Below are positions 11,571 to 23,700 of a stretch of DNA of 64,000 nt, piece by piece. The translations under genes were made by a program, and so were the position numbers. Each line of letters begins with the position of its first letter. Position 1 is the first letter of the stretch. A model generated the notes under the pieces. It saw nothing but the letters and a program-made list of their open reading frames with translations. It was not told the origin of the DNA and did no database searches. Source of the DNA: Homalodisca vitripennis (taxonomy: Eukaryota > Arthropoda > Insecta > Hemiptera > Cicadellidae); assembly GCF_021130785.1 (NCBI RefSeq), contig NC_060211.1, forward strand, positions 29,931,001 through 29,995,000, in the 5' to 3' direction.

Positions 11571-13163
11571 GGTACTTTGGGATTATACCGACCACACCCA
11601 GACATGAATCATTATTTGACATTTTGCTTGTACTGATTAACTAGATTAGCGTAGAACAATATTTCGTCAATATAAAACAGGAATTGTCTTATCGCAAACC
11701 CTTCCCACTCTCAGAACAGAGGTCAAAGTCAAGCGGTCTAGTAGATAACGTGATTGCAGAGTCTCGCCGCCCGTTCAGCTGGTGCGTCGCTTTGTTATAC
11801 TTCCGTGTTTTACCTCTACATTTCTCCAAACACAAAATTCAACAAAAACAAACATTACCAAACTAAAACTAAACTCTTTATTGAAAAAACACTCAAAACT
11901 TGTTTTGGTAATTCTAAGCAATATATGGGTCAACCTCGATTTTTCTCATATATTACAATATAATGTTCCAATAGTCAATTAGAAAAGGAAATGAGTAGAA
12001 TTTCTTGCCGGAAAGCAGTTATAGGGAGCAGGCAACCGCCAGACGGTCATATATTGCTTAGAGTTACCTATAGTGATCAGGGGCACTGACGTGATCTGGG
12101 CTTCAAATTTGGGAAACTACTCGAGTTAATTTTTTTTTCTAAAAGAGCAAGGCAGCGCGAAGCGCTGCCGCAGCGGGCAGGCATCGTGCGTGATCCTTTT
12201 TTTTATTAAAAAATTTCTGATAAATTGTTATTACATATAACAATATAATGTAGGTAATGTATGTAAAACAATTTTAAAACACATAATTACATGCTTGGAA
12301 AGCAAAGTAAAGTAATAATCCGCCCAATACAAAATCTCCGTAAAAATCTGGTAAAGGAATCTGTGTCATTCCTTTGGCCTGAATCAATTTCAGTATATAC
12401 GAAGATCACGCACGATGCTTTGCTCCCGCTGCGCTGCGCTTCGCGCTGCTTGCTCTTTTAGAAAAAAAATTAACTCGAGTAGTTCCAAATTTGAAGCCCA
12501 GATCACGTCAGTGCCCCTGATCACTAATAGGTAATTCTCGCGGTTACCTGCTCCCTATAACTGCTTTCCAGCAAGAAATTCTAGTCATTTCCTTTTTCTA
12601 ATTGACTACTATTGGAACATTATATTGTAATATGAGTTGCCTGCTCCCTATAACTGCTTTCCGGCAAGAAATTCTATTCATTTCCTTTTCTAATTGACTA
12701 TTGGAACATTATATTGTAATAATATGAGAAAAAATCGAGGTTGACCCATATATTGCTTAGAATTACCCTTGTTTTTTATTCTTGATCGCACTCCCACTCC
12801 GCCAACCCAAAATGCGAGTGCCTCTGGCCATCTGATTCGGCGAAAGAAAAAAACATCCCTTGAGATAGTACCTATCAGTTAAAATAATCAAATTCTAGAG
12901 GGGCTGAATCAGAAATATAAATTGAATTGTAATGAAAGGCAATTATGTACCGTGCAAATCAATGTGATGCCGCGCCCTGCCCTAATCGGATTCTCGAGAA
13001 AGATAAGATAACAGCGACAACAATACCGATCACAATACTGGAAATGTTTGTAATTTTGTAATTAAAACAGTAGTTTTTTTTTTTCGTTTTATCATGTTTG
13101 TTTCTATAAATTTATATTTTTGTGTTCTTCATACTGGTGTGGTCGGTATAATCCCAAAGTACC
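11571..13163. mobile_element. 1.6-kb foldback-type DNA element with 8-bp target duplication
   Basis: The ends are inverted repeats of about 28-30 bp starting GGTACTTTGGGATTATACCG. Immediately outside on both sides is AAATAAAA (11563-11570 and 13164-13171), an 8-bp target duplication. Inside are long inverted arms: about 11897-12200 pairs with about 12403-12770, around a 200-bp AT-rich loop. The right arm has a tandem duplication of a unit of about 110 bp. The arms include a GC-rich core with the palindrome GCAGCGCGAAGCGCTGC. No transposase frame is present, so it is non-autonomous. An 8-bp duplication fits hAT, P or Merlin superfamilies; the ends do not decide between them. It lies about 0.5 kb upstream of the kinase start codon. 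Confidence 0.88.
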
Positions 13164-13171
13164 AAATAAAA

Positions 13172-15518
13172 TTTAATCTTATCTGAAAAATTCCATGTCT
13201 GATAGAATAGCTCCAATCATTTCACTAACACTTTAAATATTTTAGGCCAGTGTGGAAGAATAATAAAGTCAAAGTCTATAGTCTTTTTTGTGAAAGCAAT
13301 TACGATGTAATATGATTGGAGGCCTAGGATTTTAAGACGGAAATAGGCGTGTTCTCAACTATTAATGACATCTTATTCCAGCATTTATCGTTAAGAGAAA
13401 CGGAGGATAAGAAAAATTTGTGACTTGCTCGTACTTCAGGTTTTGCATGTGTAGAAGCTCTCCTTGTTCGAAATGTCTGATAATTAGACTAAATATTGTG
13501 AAGTTTTAAATAATTGCATTATTTAAATAAATATACATATATAATGCGTGCCTATATTGCAAGCCATCCAGCTGACTGTCTTTGCTAGTATCCTAAGTGT
13601 TCCTGTTTTCTTGGAGTTATATAAATTGTTAGCCTATATATCTAATTAGTAGAGTAGGTCTAATCAGTGGAAAATGGGACCACATCCGCCTCAATGGTTT
13701 TCAACCATAAAAAATTACAATTTGTGTCTGCCATATTGCTTTGTGATTCCATTTGCATTGGTCACAGGTTCACTGACCAGTCTGTGATTCTTTGTACTGC
13801 AGGGAAGTGCGCCTAACTAGGGAGAATCCTTTCCCCCATTTCTTAAGAGTGGTTGCTCACTGGTATCTGGCCAAATATTGTTGACATGTATGTCTAGGGG
13901 TTTGTCTTGTAATGTTTAATGCCATTGTTAAACTACTTTTTTAGTTTATTGTATTGTTTATTATTTTAGTTTATCGTTTATTGTTGTCTATTGCTAATGT
14001 TTTATAATTTATGGTAGGTACATTATTACGTAATATCAAAGTATTTTAATATACCAAATCCTTCAATAATAATTCAATAACAATCGAGTAACATGTGTAG
14101 GCCACTTATTAAAGTCTCTCTCTATTCCATAAAATTAGTCTCAAAATGTCTTAGACTTGACTGCATGTGTATAAAAACATAAACAATTTTATTATGTAAA
14201 AAAATATGTTGTTTATAGCTTGTGTTCATGAACCAATTATTTTTATATCTATAACCATCATCATAACAAACCTATCTGGTTTGTAAGAAGAAATACTATT
14301 TTAACATTATAATATACGGATACCATATTGACATAAAATATTTACCTTGAGGTATAAACTGAAGTTATAACAATAAAACAAACAATAACATTTCTAACTC
14401 TCATAAGTTAGGTTATACTTTTTTGACATTTCCCAATTCATTTCCCCTGTTCAAAGTCAAACATATTTATTTTTAAATTGTTTATAAGGCAGCTTTAAAT
14501 ATTTTCAGGTAGCTTACTCGTGCTCCATTTCTTAACACTCTCTGTCAAGTACTACATTGCTTTATTTTTCTCTCTGTCTTTTAAACCTCAAGTCTTATCT
14601 ATGATAACTTCGAATATATTACATATAAAGTTTAATCGTGTTGGAACTCTCTACCCTCTGAGGTTTGAACTTGTTACACACAGTTAGAGAGCCAAGATAA
14701 TATTAACCAATCTACGGAGGATGACTGGGTTGTATTAATAAAAGTCAATGTAAGCAAAGAAGTTACGAAATCGAAACCCTAGATTTCAGTTTATTACTTA
14801 TCTAGAATTAAATTTTTTTGTTCTCTCATATTTGCTCTTTTATTTGTATAACTGTTGAAAGTACGCGTTTGAGACATTTTTGCTACATTTTGAGGAATGG
14901 TTAAAAGGGTTTTATTAATTAAAAACGTTTCTTCTAACATTATTAGTTCCTCAAGTCGTGTAATTAGCTTCATAATTACTTATAAAAATAAGCGTTTTAA
15001 AGATAAATGTATTGTACTGTTATAATTACGGATGTTTCATGTTAGTATTGTTTTATTAATGATGTGAAATAAGAATGTTATATCTCTTTTATGGTAAAAG
15101 CCTATTTCTTTAGTCAGGATTATTAATTACACAGCATATTATAATAATTGTCCTAAAAAATATCGTAAGCATGTACAAAGTAGTATAGTTTTGAAAGTAA
15201 TTGTTAGCAACATTTCTTCAATGCATTTTATTCTAAAAATAAGAGTTAAATTAGTGTTTATGTTCCATTGACTCTTACATGCACAGAGACTCACGCCAGC
15301 TTCAAAAGGCCCAGAGAGATGATTTCTTTAGAAAGATTTACTCATCCCCTATCGCGTACAAACAAATTCTTTATTAAATAAAACAAAACTTCCTTGCAAA
15401 CTGAAATATTAAAATTACACGTTTGTATTATAACTTTAACGACAAGAATTTATAAAAAGAATTTACCACAAAAGTATACTTATGTTCCATTAAAACTGGA
15501 CGTGTAATTGATTGTCTT
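13172..15518. other. no gene seen (2.3 kb)
   Basis: AT-rich intergenic sequence. No long frame, recognised element or RNA gene was found on either strand. Confidence 0.55.
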
Positions 15519-17955
15519 GCAGAAAGGAATACATTGTTTATTGAAAGCAAGCAAGGACGATCAAGGTGTTTACATTACTGAACCGGAAAGAGTTCTAAAA
15601 GTTATGATGAGAACACACTTTTCGGATTGTATTGTTCATGACAGTGATCAGCCATTCGACAGTGAGGGGAAACCTACGGGGCGCGCCCCTCATTTGCAAT
15701 GGAGTCTGGCGCACCGTGTCGTAAACTTCAGAAGGATCGAGTAGGCTATCAACTCTTTCAGTCCCTACAAAGCTCCTGGGGGAGGCGGGGTGAGACCGGT
15801 TTGCTTGCAGCGGGGGCGGGATATTCTCCTTTCCCAGCTGTGCAGACTTTTCAGATCCTCCGTGGCCCTCAGGTACATTCCATTATCCTGGATAGTGCCC
15901 AGAGTAGTGTTTATGCTGAAGCAGGGGAGGGCTGGCATGGACCGGCCGAAGTCTTTCAGGCCGATATGCCTGTCCTCCTTTCTTTTTAAACCTATGGAGA
16001 AGATGGTTGCTAGGTTTTTTTGGGAGGGATCTCTTTTGGAGCGACATCTACATCCTAATCAGCATGCCTACACTCCAGGAAGGTTATGCGACTCGGCCCT
16101 GCATCAATTGGTATGCAGGATTGAGAAGACGCTGGCAGCAAAGGAGGTAGCCATATGTGTCTTTCTGGACATTGAAGGAGCCTTTGACAACACAGCCACT
16201 CAGGCGATTATCAATGCGGTGTCAAGGCGTAATATTGATGGTCAAATATGTGACTGGATAAGGGCCTTGCTCACAGGTGGGGTGGTTGTTACAACCCTCA
16301 TGGGAGCAAGTGTTAGTGCGAGGACTATGAGGGGCTGTCCGCAGGGTGGCGTCCTTTCTCCTCTCCTGTGGAACCTAGTTGTGGACGACCTGTTAATTTC
16401 TTTGAAAAGTAGCGGTGTCTTTGCACAGGGGTACGCAGATGATATTGTGATTCTTGTGAGTGGCAAGTTCAACACAACAGTCACGGAACTGACCAATGCT
16501 GCTGCAACCCCACCAAGGCTGCTGCGGTTGCCTTTACCAGGAGGTGACAGATGGAGGGCATTGGTCCATTTCTATTCAGAGGTTCTTCCATTGAGCTAAA
16601 GTCCGAGGTCAAGTACCTAGGCGTGACCCTAGATAGGGTTCTAAACTGGGGACCTCATCTAGAAAGGGTCATCGCCAGAGGTAAATGATCTCTAATGCAA
16701 TGCAGACGCGTGATATGTGGGTCCTGGGGACTAAAGCCGAGGCTCTTGTACTGGCTTTATGTTTCCATAGTCAGACCTGCACTAATGTATGGAGCTGTTG
16801 TCTTGTGGCCAAAAACGGAGGCTAAGATGGTGGTAGCTCGTCTGGTGGGTATCCAAAGGATGGCCTGCCTTGCTATCCCTGGGGCTTTTCCTAGTGCGCC
16901 AGGTGCTGCTCTAGACTGTTGTCTCAACCTCGCCCCCTGGACATTGTTATTCGGGCTATGGCCAGGAGGAATGCCTACTGCCTTCAGCAGATAGGACTGG
17001 TCAGGCTGCAGCAGTGGGCACAGTAGAATTAACATCCTGATTCAGGAGGACGCTCTGCATATGATCTCTGATCAGATGCCACAAGAGTTTTCCTTTGGCA
17101 AACCCTTTAAGATTGTTATAACTTCTAGGGATGATTGGTTGGAGGGAAGGAAACCTCTTCCACCAGCGGAGCTTGAATGGTTCACAGATGGCTCTAAAAC
17201 AAAAAGCGGCACAGGCGCTGGAATTGTGGGAGTGAGACCATGTAGGGAGCTTGGTGGTCCCTATGGGTCCGTATCCGACAGTTTTTAAGACGGAGGTCGC
17301 AGCCATAATGGAATGTGCTCGTGAGAATCTTCGTCTGCGATATAGGAGGAAGACGATTAATATTTTCACGAACAGTCAGGCAGCACTGATGGCGCTGGAC
17401 TCTTGTGTGATCAAATCCAAACTAGTTTGGGATTGCTATCAAGCCGTTTCCTCCCTTGCCAGAATCAACAATGTGACCGTTTGTTGGGTTCCTGGTCATG
17501 GGGAGATCCCTGGGAACAAAAGAGCTGATGCCCTGGCCAACCGGGGCACAGCGTCAATTATGACTGGCCCTCAACCGTTCTGCGGTGTTCCAAGGTGTGA
17601 ATCCTTTAGGGCTGTCTTGAAATGGGTTCACGCGGAGCATGGGAGAAGGTGGAGGTTGCATCCAGGCATGAAAATGAGCAGAATGGTATTACAGTCGCCT
17701 TCCTCCAGAGTGGCGTCGGACCTTCTCTCACTAAATAGGTCAATGTCTTTTCGGGTTATTGGTCTTATCACGGGACATGGTCACCTGAGGAAGCATCTTC
17801 ACAGAGTCGGCATCCTTCAGGAGGATCCGCTCTGTAGAATGTGTGATGAGCAGGATGAAACTGCCGAGCACCTGTTCTTTGATTGCCGTTCAATAGCAAG
17901 GGTGCCATCTTTGGTAGTTTGGACAAGGGTGTTGAATTTCCCCAGGAGGACCTGA
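15519..17955 (+). pseudogene. non-LTR pol: reverse transcriptase, RNase H and zinc knuckle (broken)
   Basis: Reverse transcriptase motifs, mostly in the frame 15790-16599: SFRPICLSSFLFKPMEKM, VFLDIEGAFDN (motif A), RGCPQGGVLSPLLWNLVVD (motif B) and GYADDIVIL (YADD, motif C). After frame changes the thumb continues with VKYLGVTLD and PALMYGAVV. RNase H follows: WFTDGSKTKSGTGAGI (17180-17230), TEVAAIMECA, FTNSQAALMAL and VPGHGEIPGNKRADALA. The protein ends with LCRMCDEQDETAEHLFFDC. It would copy element RNA at a nicked target, but the broken frames make it inactive. Confidence 0.9.
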
Positions 17956-18090
17956 TAGGTTGTTTTCGGCGGTTTGTGGAACTGCTGAAATCATAGACTG
18001 GTAGGCAACTTGGTGTGTTTCCGGGGTGAGCAAAAAGCCCTTGAGGCTTAAGTGCATGGCAGTAGACCGCTCCAAGGGGAAAAAGCCCTG
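15519..18090 (+). mobile_element. R1/LOA-type non-LTR retrotransposon, 5'-truncated and decayed
   Basis: Starts inside ORF2 just before the reverse transcriptase and ends in the same 3' untranslated sequence as the copy at 1-546. In order it holds reverse transcriptase, RNase H and a Cys-His knuckle. Frame changes near 15745 and 16500, an in-frame stop at 16687-16689 and another shift near 17285 inactivate it. The endonuclease and ORF1 are missing. RNase H inside ORF2 points to the I/R1/LOA side of the non-LTR tree rather than CR1; the exact clade is not certain. Confidence 0.9.
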
Positions 18091-19364
18091 ATTTATTTTG
18101 ACCATTTGCTAGCCCGATGATTCTTCTTAAGTTTCGTACTTTATTTTAACATAATCCTCACACCACTGATTGAAATTAATGTAATTTTGCATTAATCTTT
18201 CGAAATTATTGGAAAAATTACTTCTTTGATACAATAAGTGTTCGACTATGAATATCCTAAAATATCAAATCAATATACATCACCAGAATGATCACTTGAT
18301 TATGGAATCTTCAGAAGATTCCAATATAAAATTATAAATAACGAAATGTAATATGTTTTAATTAAACATATTATGGTACTCTCATAAAATCTTTCCCTAG
18401 AAGACTTATAGAACCACGCGCTGAGGAGGAACAATTATGCATCTTCCACATCAATGTCCAGACAGCGGAAGAGAAAGAGGTAGCGTAAGTTAATTTGTTT
18501 TTGTCATACATAAATTGTATCGAAACTCAAGAATATTACAAACCACTGTCTTGTCAAATAACTTTTTGTAACAATAGGGGTTCATACGGACCACGCCTAC
18601 TATTTCTTTCATGTGTGGCAAGTATTCATTCCTTAATGTAAATTTTTTATTCATTTTAGGCCATAAATACAGTTGTTTAGCTTTATGTACAATTTTTGTC
18701 ATCTCTGGAAGACTGTTACGGAGAGAAATTAAAATATGGCTTCTGTTAGCCTTGTAGGAACTATAATTTTGCTGTCACAGAAAAGAATACCAGCTTCACA
18801 GTATATATTTTCTTTGATCTGAACATATGGAAATAAATCTGCCTGTAAAAGCTTGTTTTTTTAGCCATCTGACACGTAAAAACCCCTTTATCTTTACTAG
18901 AAGTGGATCTGAAGCAGGAGCTAGTCTTAGCCTTTTCTTCTGGTATGATGATAATGGTAATTGTTGTGAATGAATATTCTACTTCTTTCTGAACATTGTG
19001 TAACTTATCTTTATTAAACACGGCTCCAATATTATTTATGGACTGCTCCAAATTCATTCAAATATATTTGTTATGTTTTGATTTGGGGGTTTTAAGCTAC
19101 AAATATACTATCAATCCATATTAAACTTTTTTGATACCACGAGATGTGCTAAAAATCTTAACTTTTCAAATAATCAAAGCTGATTGACTTTTAGATGGAC
19201 AGTCAGACTACAGGGTGAACTGAATTTTGTTTTGACAGTAACCGAAAGGCTTCATTCAATTTACTTACTGTTGAAAACCAAGTTTGGTTCATAGAGTAAA
19301 AAAGTTCTCTTTGTGGTGCTAGTTTAAGCGATTGCCATCTGTCTGCAGGACAGCTGAGAGAGTG
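18091..19364. other. no confident gene (1.3 kb)
   Basis: Two minus-strand frames of 70-98 codons (18490-18702, 18761-19057) have no recognisable motif, splice partner or conserved wording. I regard this as intergenic. Confidence 0.45.
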
Positions 19365-19385
19365 TAGTTTTTCAGTCTGCTGTGC
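19365..19385 (+). promoter_or_regulatory. possible transcription initiator for the membrane protein gene
   Basis: A TCAGTC arthropod-type initiator lies in a locally less AT-rich stretch about 350 bp before the start codon at 19725. No TATA box is placed clearly. Suggestive only. Confidence 0.25.
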
Positions 19386-19724
19386 TGTCGATTTGTGTTT
19401 TGAGAAGGTGTTGTGAAGTTAACTAATCAGTGATAGTAATTAGATATTTCTTGTTCAACGAAAATACTCGTGAATTAGAACTAAAAAACTTGATCAGTGA
19501 AATAAACTAAAATTAACCCATTCATTGTAATTGGACAGACAAATGTTATTGAGTTTCAATAACCTAACATTCTAAATATAGCTATTCCTATGTGTCAAGA
19601 TTAGAGGCACATATTTTGTTGATTGAATTGTTATGAATACACAAACTCTTTGGTATAAACTTAAATCGAACCACCTACTTTCGTTTAAACATTTGCTATT
19701 AAAGAGTTGGCAGAGAAATCAACA

Positions 19725-20781
19725 ATGCTAGTGACCATTGATTTATCAATAGTAATTTTGTTTTGTTTTCCTTATATAATTTACAGTTCATCTACAGACA
19801 TTTCAAAAATATCTGATGTGAAAGATACAGAAAAAGATATAACTATTATCAAACCCAATGAAGACAGTATAAAAACTATTATCAAACCCAATGAAGCCGG
19901 TACAAGAACTATTATCAAACCCAATGAAGCCAGTACAAGAACTATTATCAAACCCAATGAAGCCGGTACAAGAACTATTATCAAACCCAATGAAGACGGT
20001 ATAAGAACTATTATCAAACCCAATGAAGCCGGTATAAATGTTGCATCTATGATTCATGTTGATGATATAGATAACAAAAAAATGAGTGATGATAAGAACA
20101 ATGGACATCTACTGATACCAATTCATGCAGAAAAACATGACTACAGTGAACCTAATTCAAGAAACAAAGTTATTTCACCAATTGCAATGGAAGGTGGTGG
20201 AGTAATTCAGCAAGCGTCTACATTGGGTAACCCTAACCAGGCTGGAATCTTAACAGAAATTGATGATGGTGAACACGCTAAAGGATCGAAAGGTAGAAAA
20301 GGCGTCCTGGATCAGTTTTCATCTGTTGTGGCTCGAAAAGGTGTGGATCCAGATGGAACAGGAGACCACTACTCTCTTGGTGGAAATAACTCTTCTGGAA
20401 AATCTGTAGGCCTAAGCTCAAAGGAATCTACAGTTCCAGTTAACACAGAAAAAACCAGCATCGTTGAATACCACTGAAGATCAAACACATGTACAATCAA
20501 ATCAGCTCAACGAAAAAAATGTTGGTGTACAAAAGATATCTCAAGCGAAAAAATCAGAAGTTGTTTCCGATGTGGGAGATACAGAAGATTATGATCAATA
20601 TTTAATCATCAAAACTTCAACAACTGGTGAAGATTATGTCATAATTGGTGTAGTTATTGTAATTGGAATTTGGTTTTCTGTTTTTGCAGCATTAATATTT
20701 TATAGGAGGGCAGGAGAATATTGGGACAGGAGACATTACCGTAGAATGGACTTTCTTGTGGAAGGAATGTATAATGATTAA
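19725..20781 (+). CDS. unrecognised type I single-pass membrane protein with 11-residue repeats (one frame slip)
   Basis: The start is ATG 19725: MLVTIDLSIVILFCFPYII is a clear signal peptide. Then come six 11-residue repeats, TIIKPNEAGTR and variants, a polar Ser/Gly/Asp-rich region, and near the C terminus one hydrophobic helix (VIIGVVIVIGIWFSVFAALIF) followed by a basic, aromatic tail (YRRAGEYWDRRHYRR) ending EGMYND. The frame breaks at the A6 run 20449-20454. With one A fewer, ...TEK joins PASLNTTEDQ and gives about 351 residues, consistent with one protein. So it is probably an extracellular or luminal repeat domain on a short cytosolic tail. I do not recognise the family and assign no function. 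It looks intronless here; a 5' noncoding exon is possible. Confidence 0.75.
19842..20039 (+). repeat. six 33-bp in-frame coding repeats
   Basis: Each unit encodes TIIKPNE followed by four variable residues (DSIK, AGTR, ASTR, AGTR, DGIR, AGIN). The second, third and fourth units are nearly identical at the DNA level, so copy number is likely to vary. The array lies in the predicted luminal or extracellular part of the membrane protein. Confidence 0.95.
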
Positions 20782-23700
20782 TTATTTATATCTTAACAAT
20801 AATTTAAATTCTTATTACTCTACAAGAGGGTGCACGATACAAATTTGTTTCATGTTTGGATAGATCTTATGTATGTACAATTAAATCTAAAATAAGTTTG
20901 AAAGAAACTGGTTACAGACAATTTTTATGTAGATTAGGCTTATAGCCTAAATCAGTCTTTTTGTAATGTGAGGTGATGGTGGTTACAAAAAGTTGCTGTA
21001 AGTATTCCTTTCATCCTGAAAACATTAGTCTACCATAAGTGCTGAGCGCAACAAAGTTTTAAACATATGAAATGTATATATTGTTTCTAAACAAAACGAC
21101 CTTCCAAAATTTACTTAAAGGGTTAGTTACAAATATCTAAAAACATATTTTTCCTCAATATTTTTCAAAGTTCTAAAACTAATATCTGGAATTTTTTAAT
21201 TATAGCCTAACTTATAATGTACCTATTGTAATTAGCCTATAGTCTAATAGGTCCATATCAATATATATATTTGCTCAAATAGAAAACCCTTGATTTTTTA
21301 AGTTCTAGCACTTAAATAGTATTGATAGTGATTCTGGGAAAAAACTGGTGGCTGGACAGCCATTTTCGAATATTAGTATATTTCTGTAACTTTTAGTGAG
21401 AAAGTTTATATTGGTATTGTAAATAGACCACATTTTTGTAAATTGTCAGCAAAATAACCAAAGGGAAATCAAACAAGAAAATCACGAGAGAAAAGGTTGT
21501 GGGAGAAGTATGCTGTCGGTAACAAAACATAATGAACTATTTCAAATCATCAGACTCCCATATGTAGGCTGGGTGGAAACATTTCCTAACCCCAACCCTG
21601 TAACAGTAGCTAGAGCAATTTATGGTCAACTTCAATTTTGTTGCAACAGTTATAAAATGTGATATAGTGGTCGCAAAATACCGTTTTAAACTTTATAGCT
21701 CAGTATTTTAATTTTGATTTTTATCTATTATATCTACTATTACACTATAAATCGATATTATGACACTCTCTCAATTTTGATGTTTCTATTATTTCAGATA
21801 ATTTGAATATATGGTTTGAAAAGTCAACAAGTGCTTGTTAACTTAAAAGTTTAAATGGCGCATTCGTTTCTTGATTTTGATGTTATTTGTTTGAGTTTGG
21901 AGGAATCACGTGTTTGAGCCTTGAATTTGCAAGGTTTACTTTTACAAATAAGTGTCCAAGTGATCAGGCACATAATGTTACAAGGAGATTAATATTTGAC
22001 TTGAGTACCATCATCAGGTTTTGTGTTCACACCTGTCCAACTAATATGTGGACCGTTCTGTGTGGACCTCCTTAAATACTATAATATACAAAAATATTCT
22101 TAATGCCCTGAAATCTTCACGTTATGCAAGCTTTGCTGTTAATGCAATAATTTGTTCACGCAATAATATAATCAATTTGAATTGGTTGCTATCATGCAAA
22201 AGGATGATTACCTTGTGGCGGAATAATGCTTATATTATTGCCGTAAAAATTGTGTCATTCATTCCTTATCCACTGTTGACATGACTTTTTGACATCCCAC
22301 TGTTTTTGTTGTTGTTACCAATCTATGAAGGAAGTAAAGCACTCTTAACAGATATGGTGTGAGTTAACTAATTTTGTATAGAAAGAGGCTTGTGCTACTA
22401 TTTAACTACTATAAGGACATCCTCTCTTTAGGATGCTATTTCATTTGATGTGATTCATGTAATCTATTTATAATTCGATAAATATCTTCAGCCAACGAGA
22501 GCACATGTTACACATGCTCTAATCAGTCGTATGTTACAAGCATGTGTTGCTTTTTATATCACCTACTGATAACTTTGGGTTGATGTATTCCTAACATAAC
22601 AATAGATATTATAATAGCAAGATCTGTAAGTTAATTTAATAATTTTTAATCTGGTAATTTAAAAATTTAATGTTGAAAACATTTAGGTTTTGTTGTTATG
22701 ATTTGAATGTTCGTTTACTTTTCTAGATGTGATAAAAGCAAGTGAAGTAAACAAATTGCTCAGAATAACCATGAAGCTCTGGTAACCAATGTCTGAAATA
22801 GAACCAGTCTCAATGACTAGTATCTCAACACTTAAAAGCGCGGTGCAAAAAACCTCAATACGTAGACATTCCACAAACTGAGTGTAGAAAAGACAAAATC
22901 CTTCTTTAGTACACTAGGGACCCGATTATCTGAAGTTGATGAGATCAAGCCTGTTTTGGACAGTTAACATTTCAAACAAGGCAGGACGGTATTAAAAACT
23001 TGCCTTCGCTTGATATTGATATTTAAAATCTTAGCAGCAGCATCATGTTTACAGCGAGGGTTTGCTTTTGCTACAATTCTAGAACAGTCAATTCCTAATG
23101 GAAAGCAAACTAAAACCATAATATTATATACAGTACTACGTCTAAGTTTACTATGTAAGAAAGATTACAAAATAACACACATTTGTTTGTTAAAACGAAA
23201 TAATATTTTGGCATGTTACAGAAATGTTGCTAAGACTGATAACACATTCTGACTTCTAGCAGCAGTCTTCATTGTCATAATACTAATGAAAGGTGTTTTA
23301 TAGTATGATTTGTTCATGCTGTAGTAATGTATAAAACAGTTCATGAAACGTTTAGTTGAGTAACTTTTTGGTTTTAAAATTAATTTAAAAAAGATTAATT
23401 CTTATATTCCGGATAGCCCAGAACTTCAAATAACATTTCAGATGATAACGTCCCTACTGTATAAGAAATTTTAGATGGGTTAATAATTTCTTTCTAATAA
23501 AATAATGTTTTTTTTGTTGCCAACCTGTATTGTGTTTCTTATTATTGTTATGTCTCAGTGACAAAAAATCACATTACTTTAATAAGGCTCTCTATATTTT
23601 TATTTTTCAAATCCATTTATTAATCTCTTAGCTATACTATGAAGATATTTCATCAAAAGTTTAGTTGGTAATTTTGTGTATCACGAAAAGAAACAATAGG

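Noticed and set aside
18490..19057. Two minus-strand frames of 70 and 98 codons
   Set aside because: No recognisable domain and no consistent splice structure; treated as chance frames.
19781..20108. Minus-strand repetitive hydrophobic frames (SLGLIIVLVPA and GFIGFDNSSCT types)
   Set aside because: These are antisense shadows of the 33-bp coding repeats of the membrane protein.
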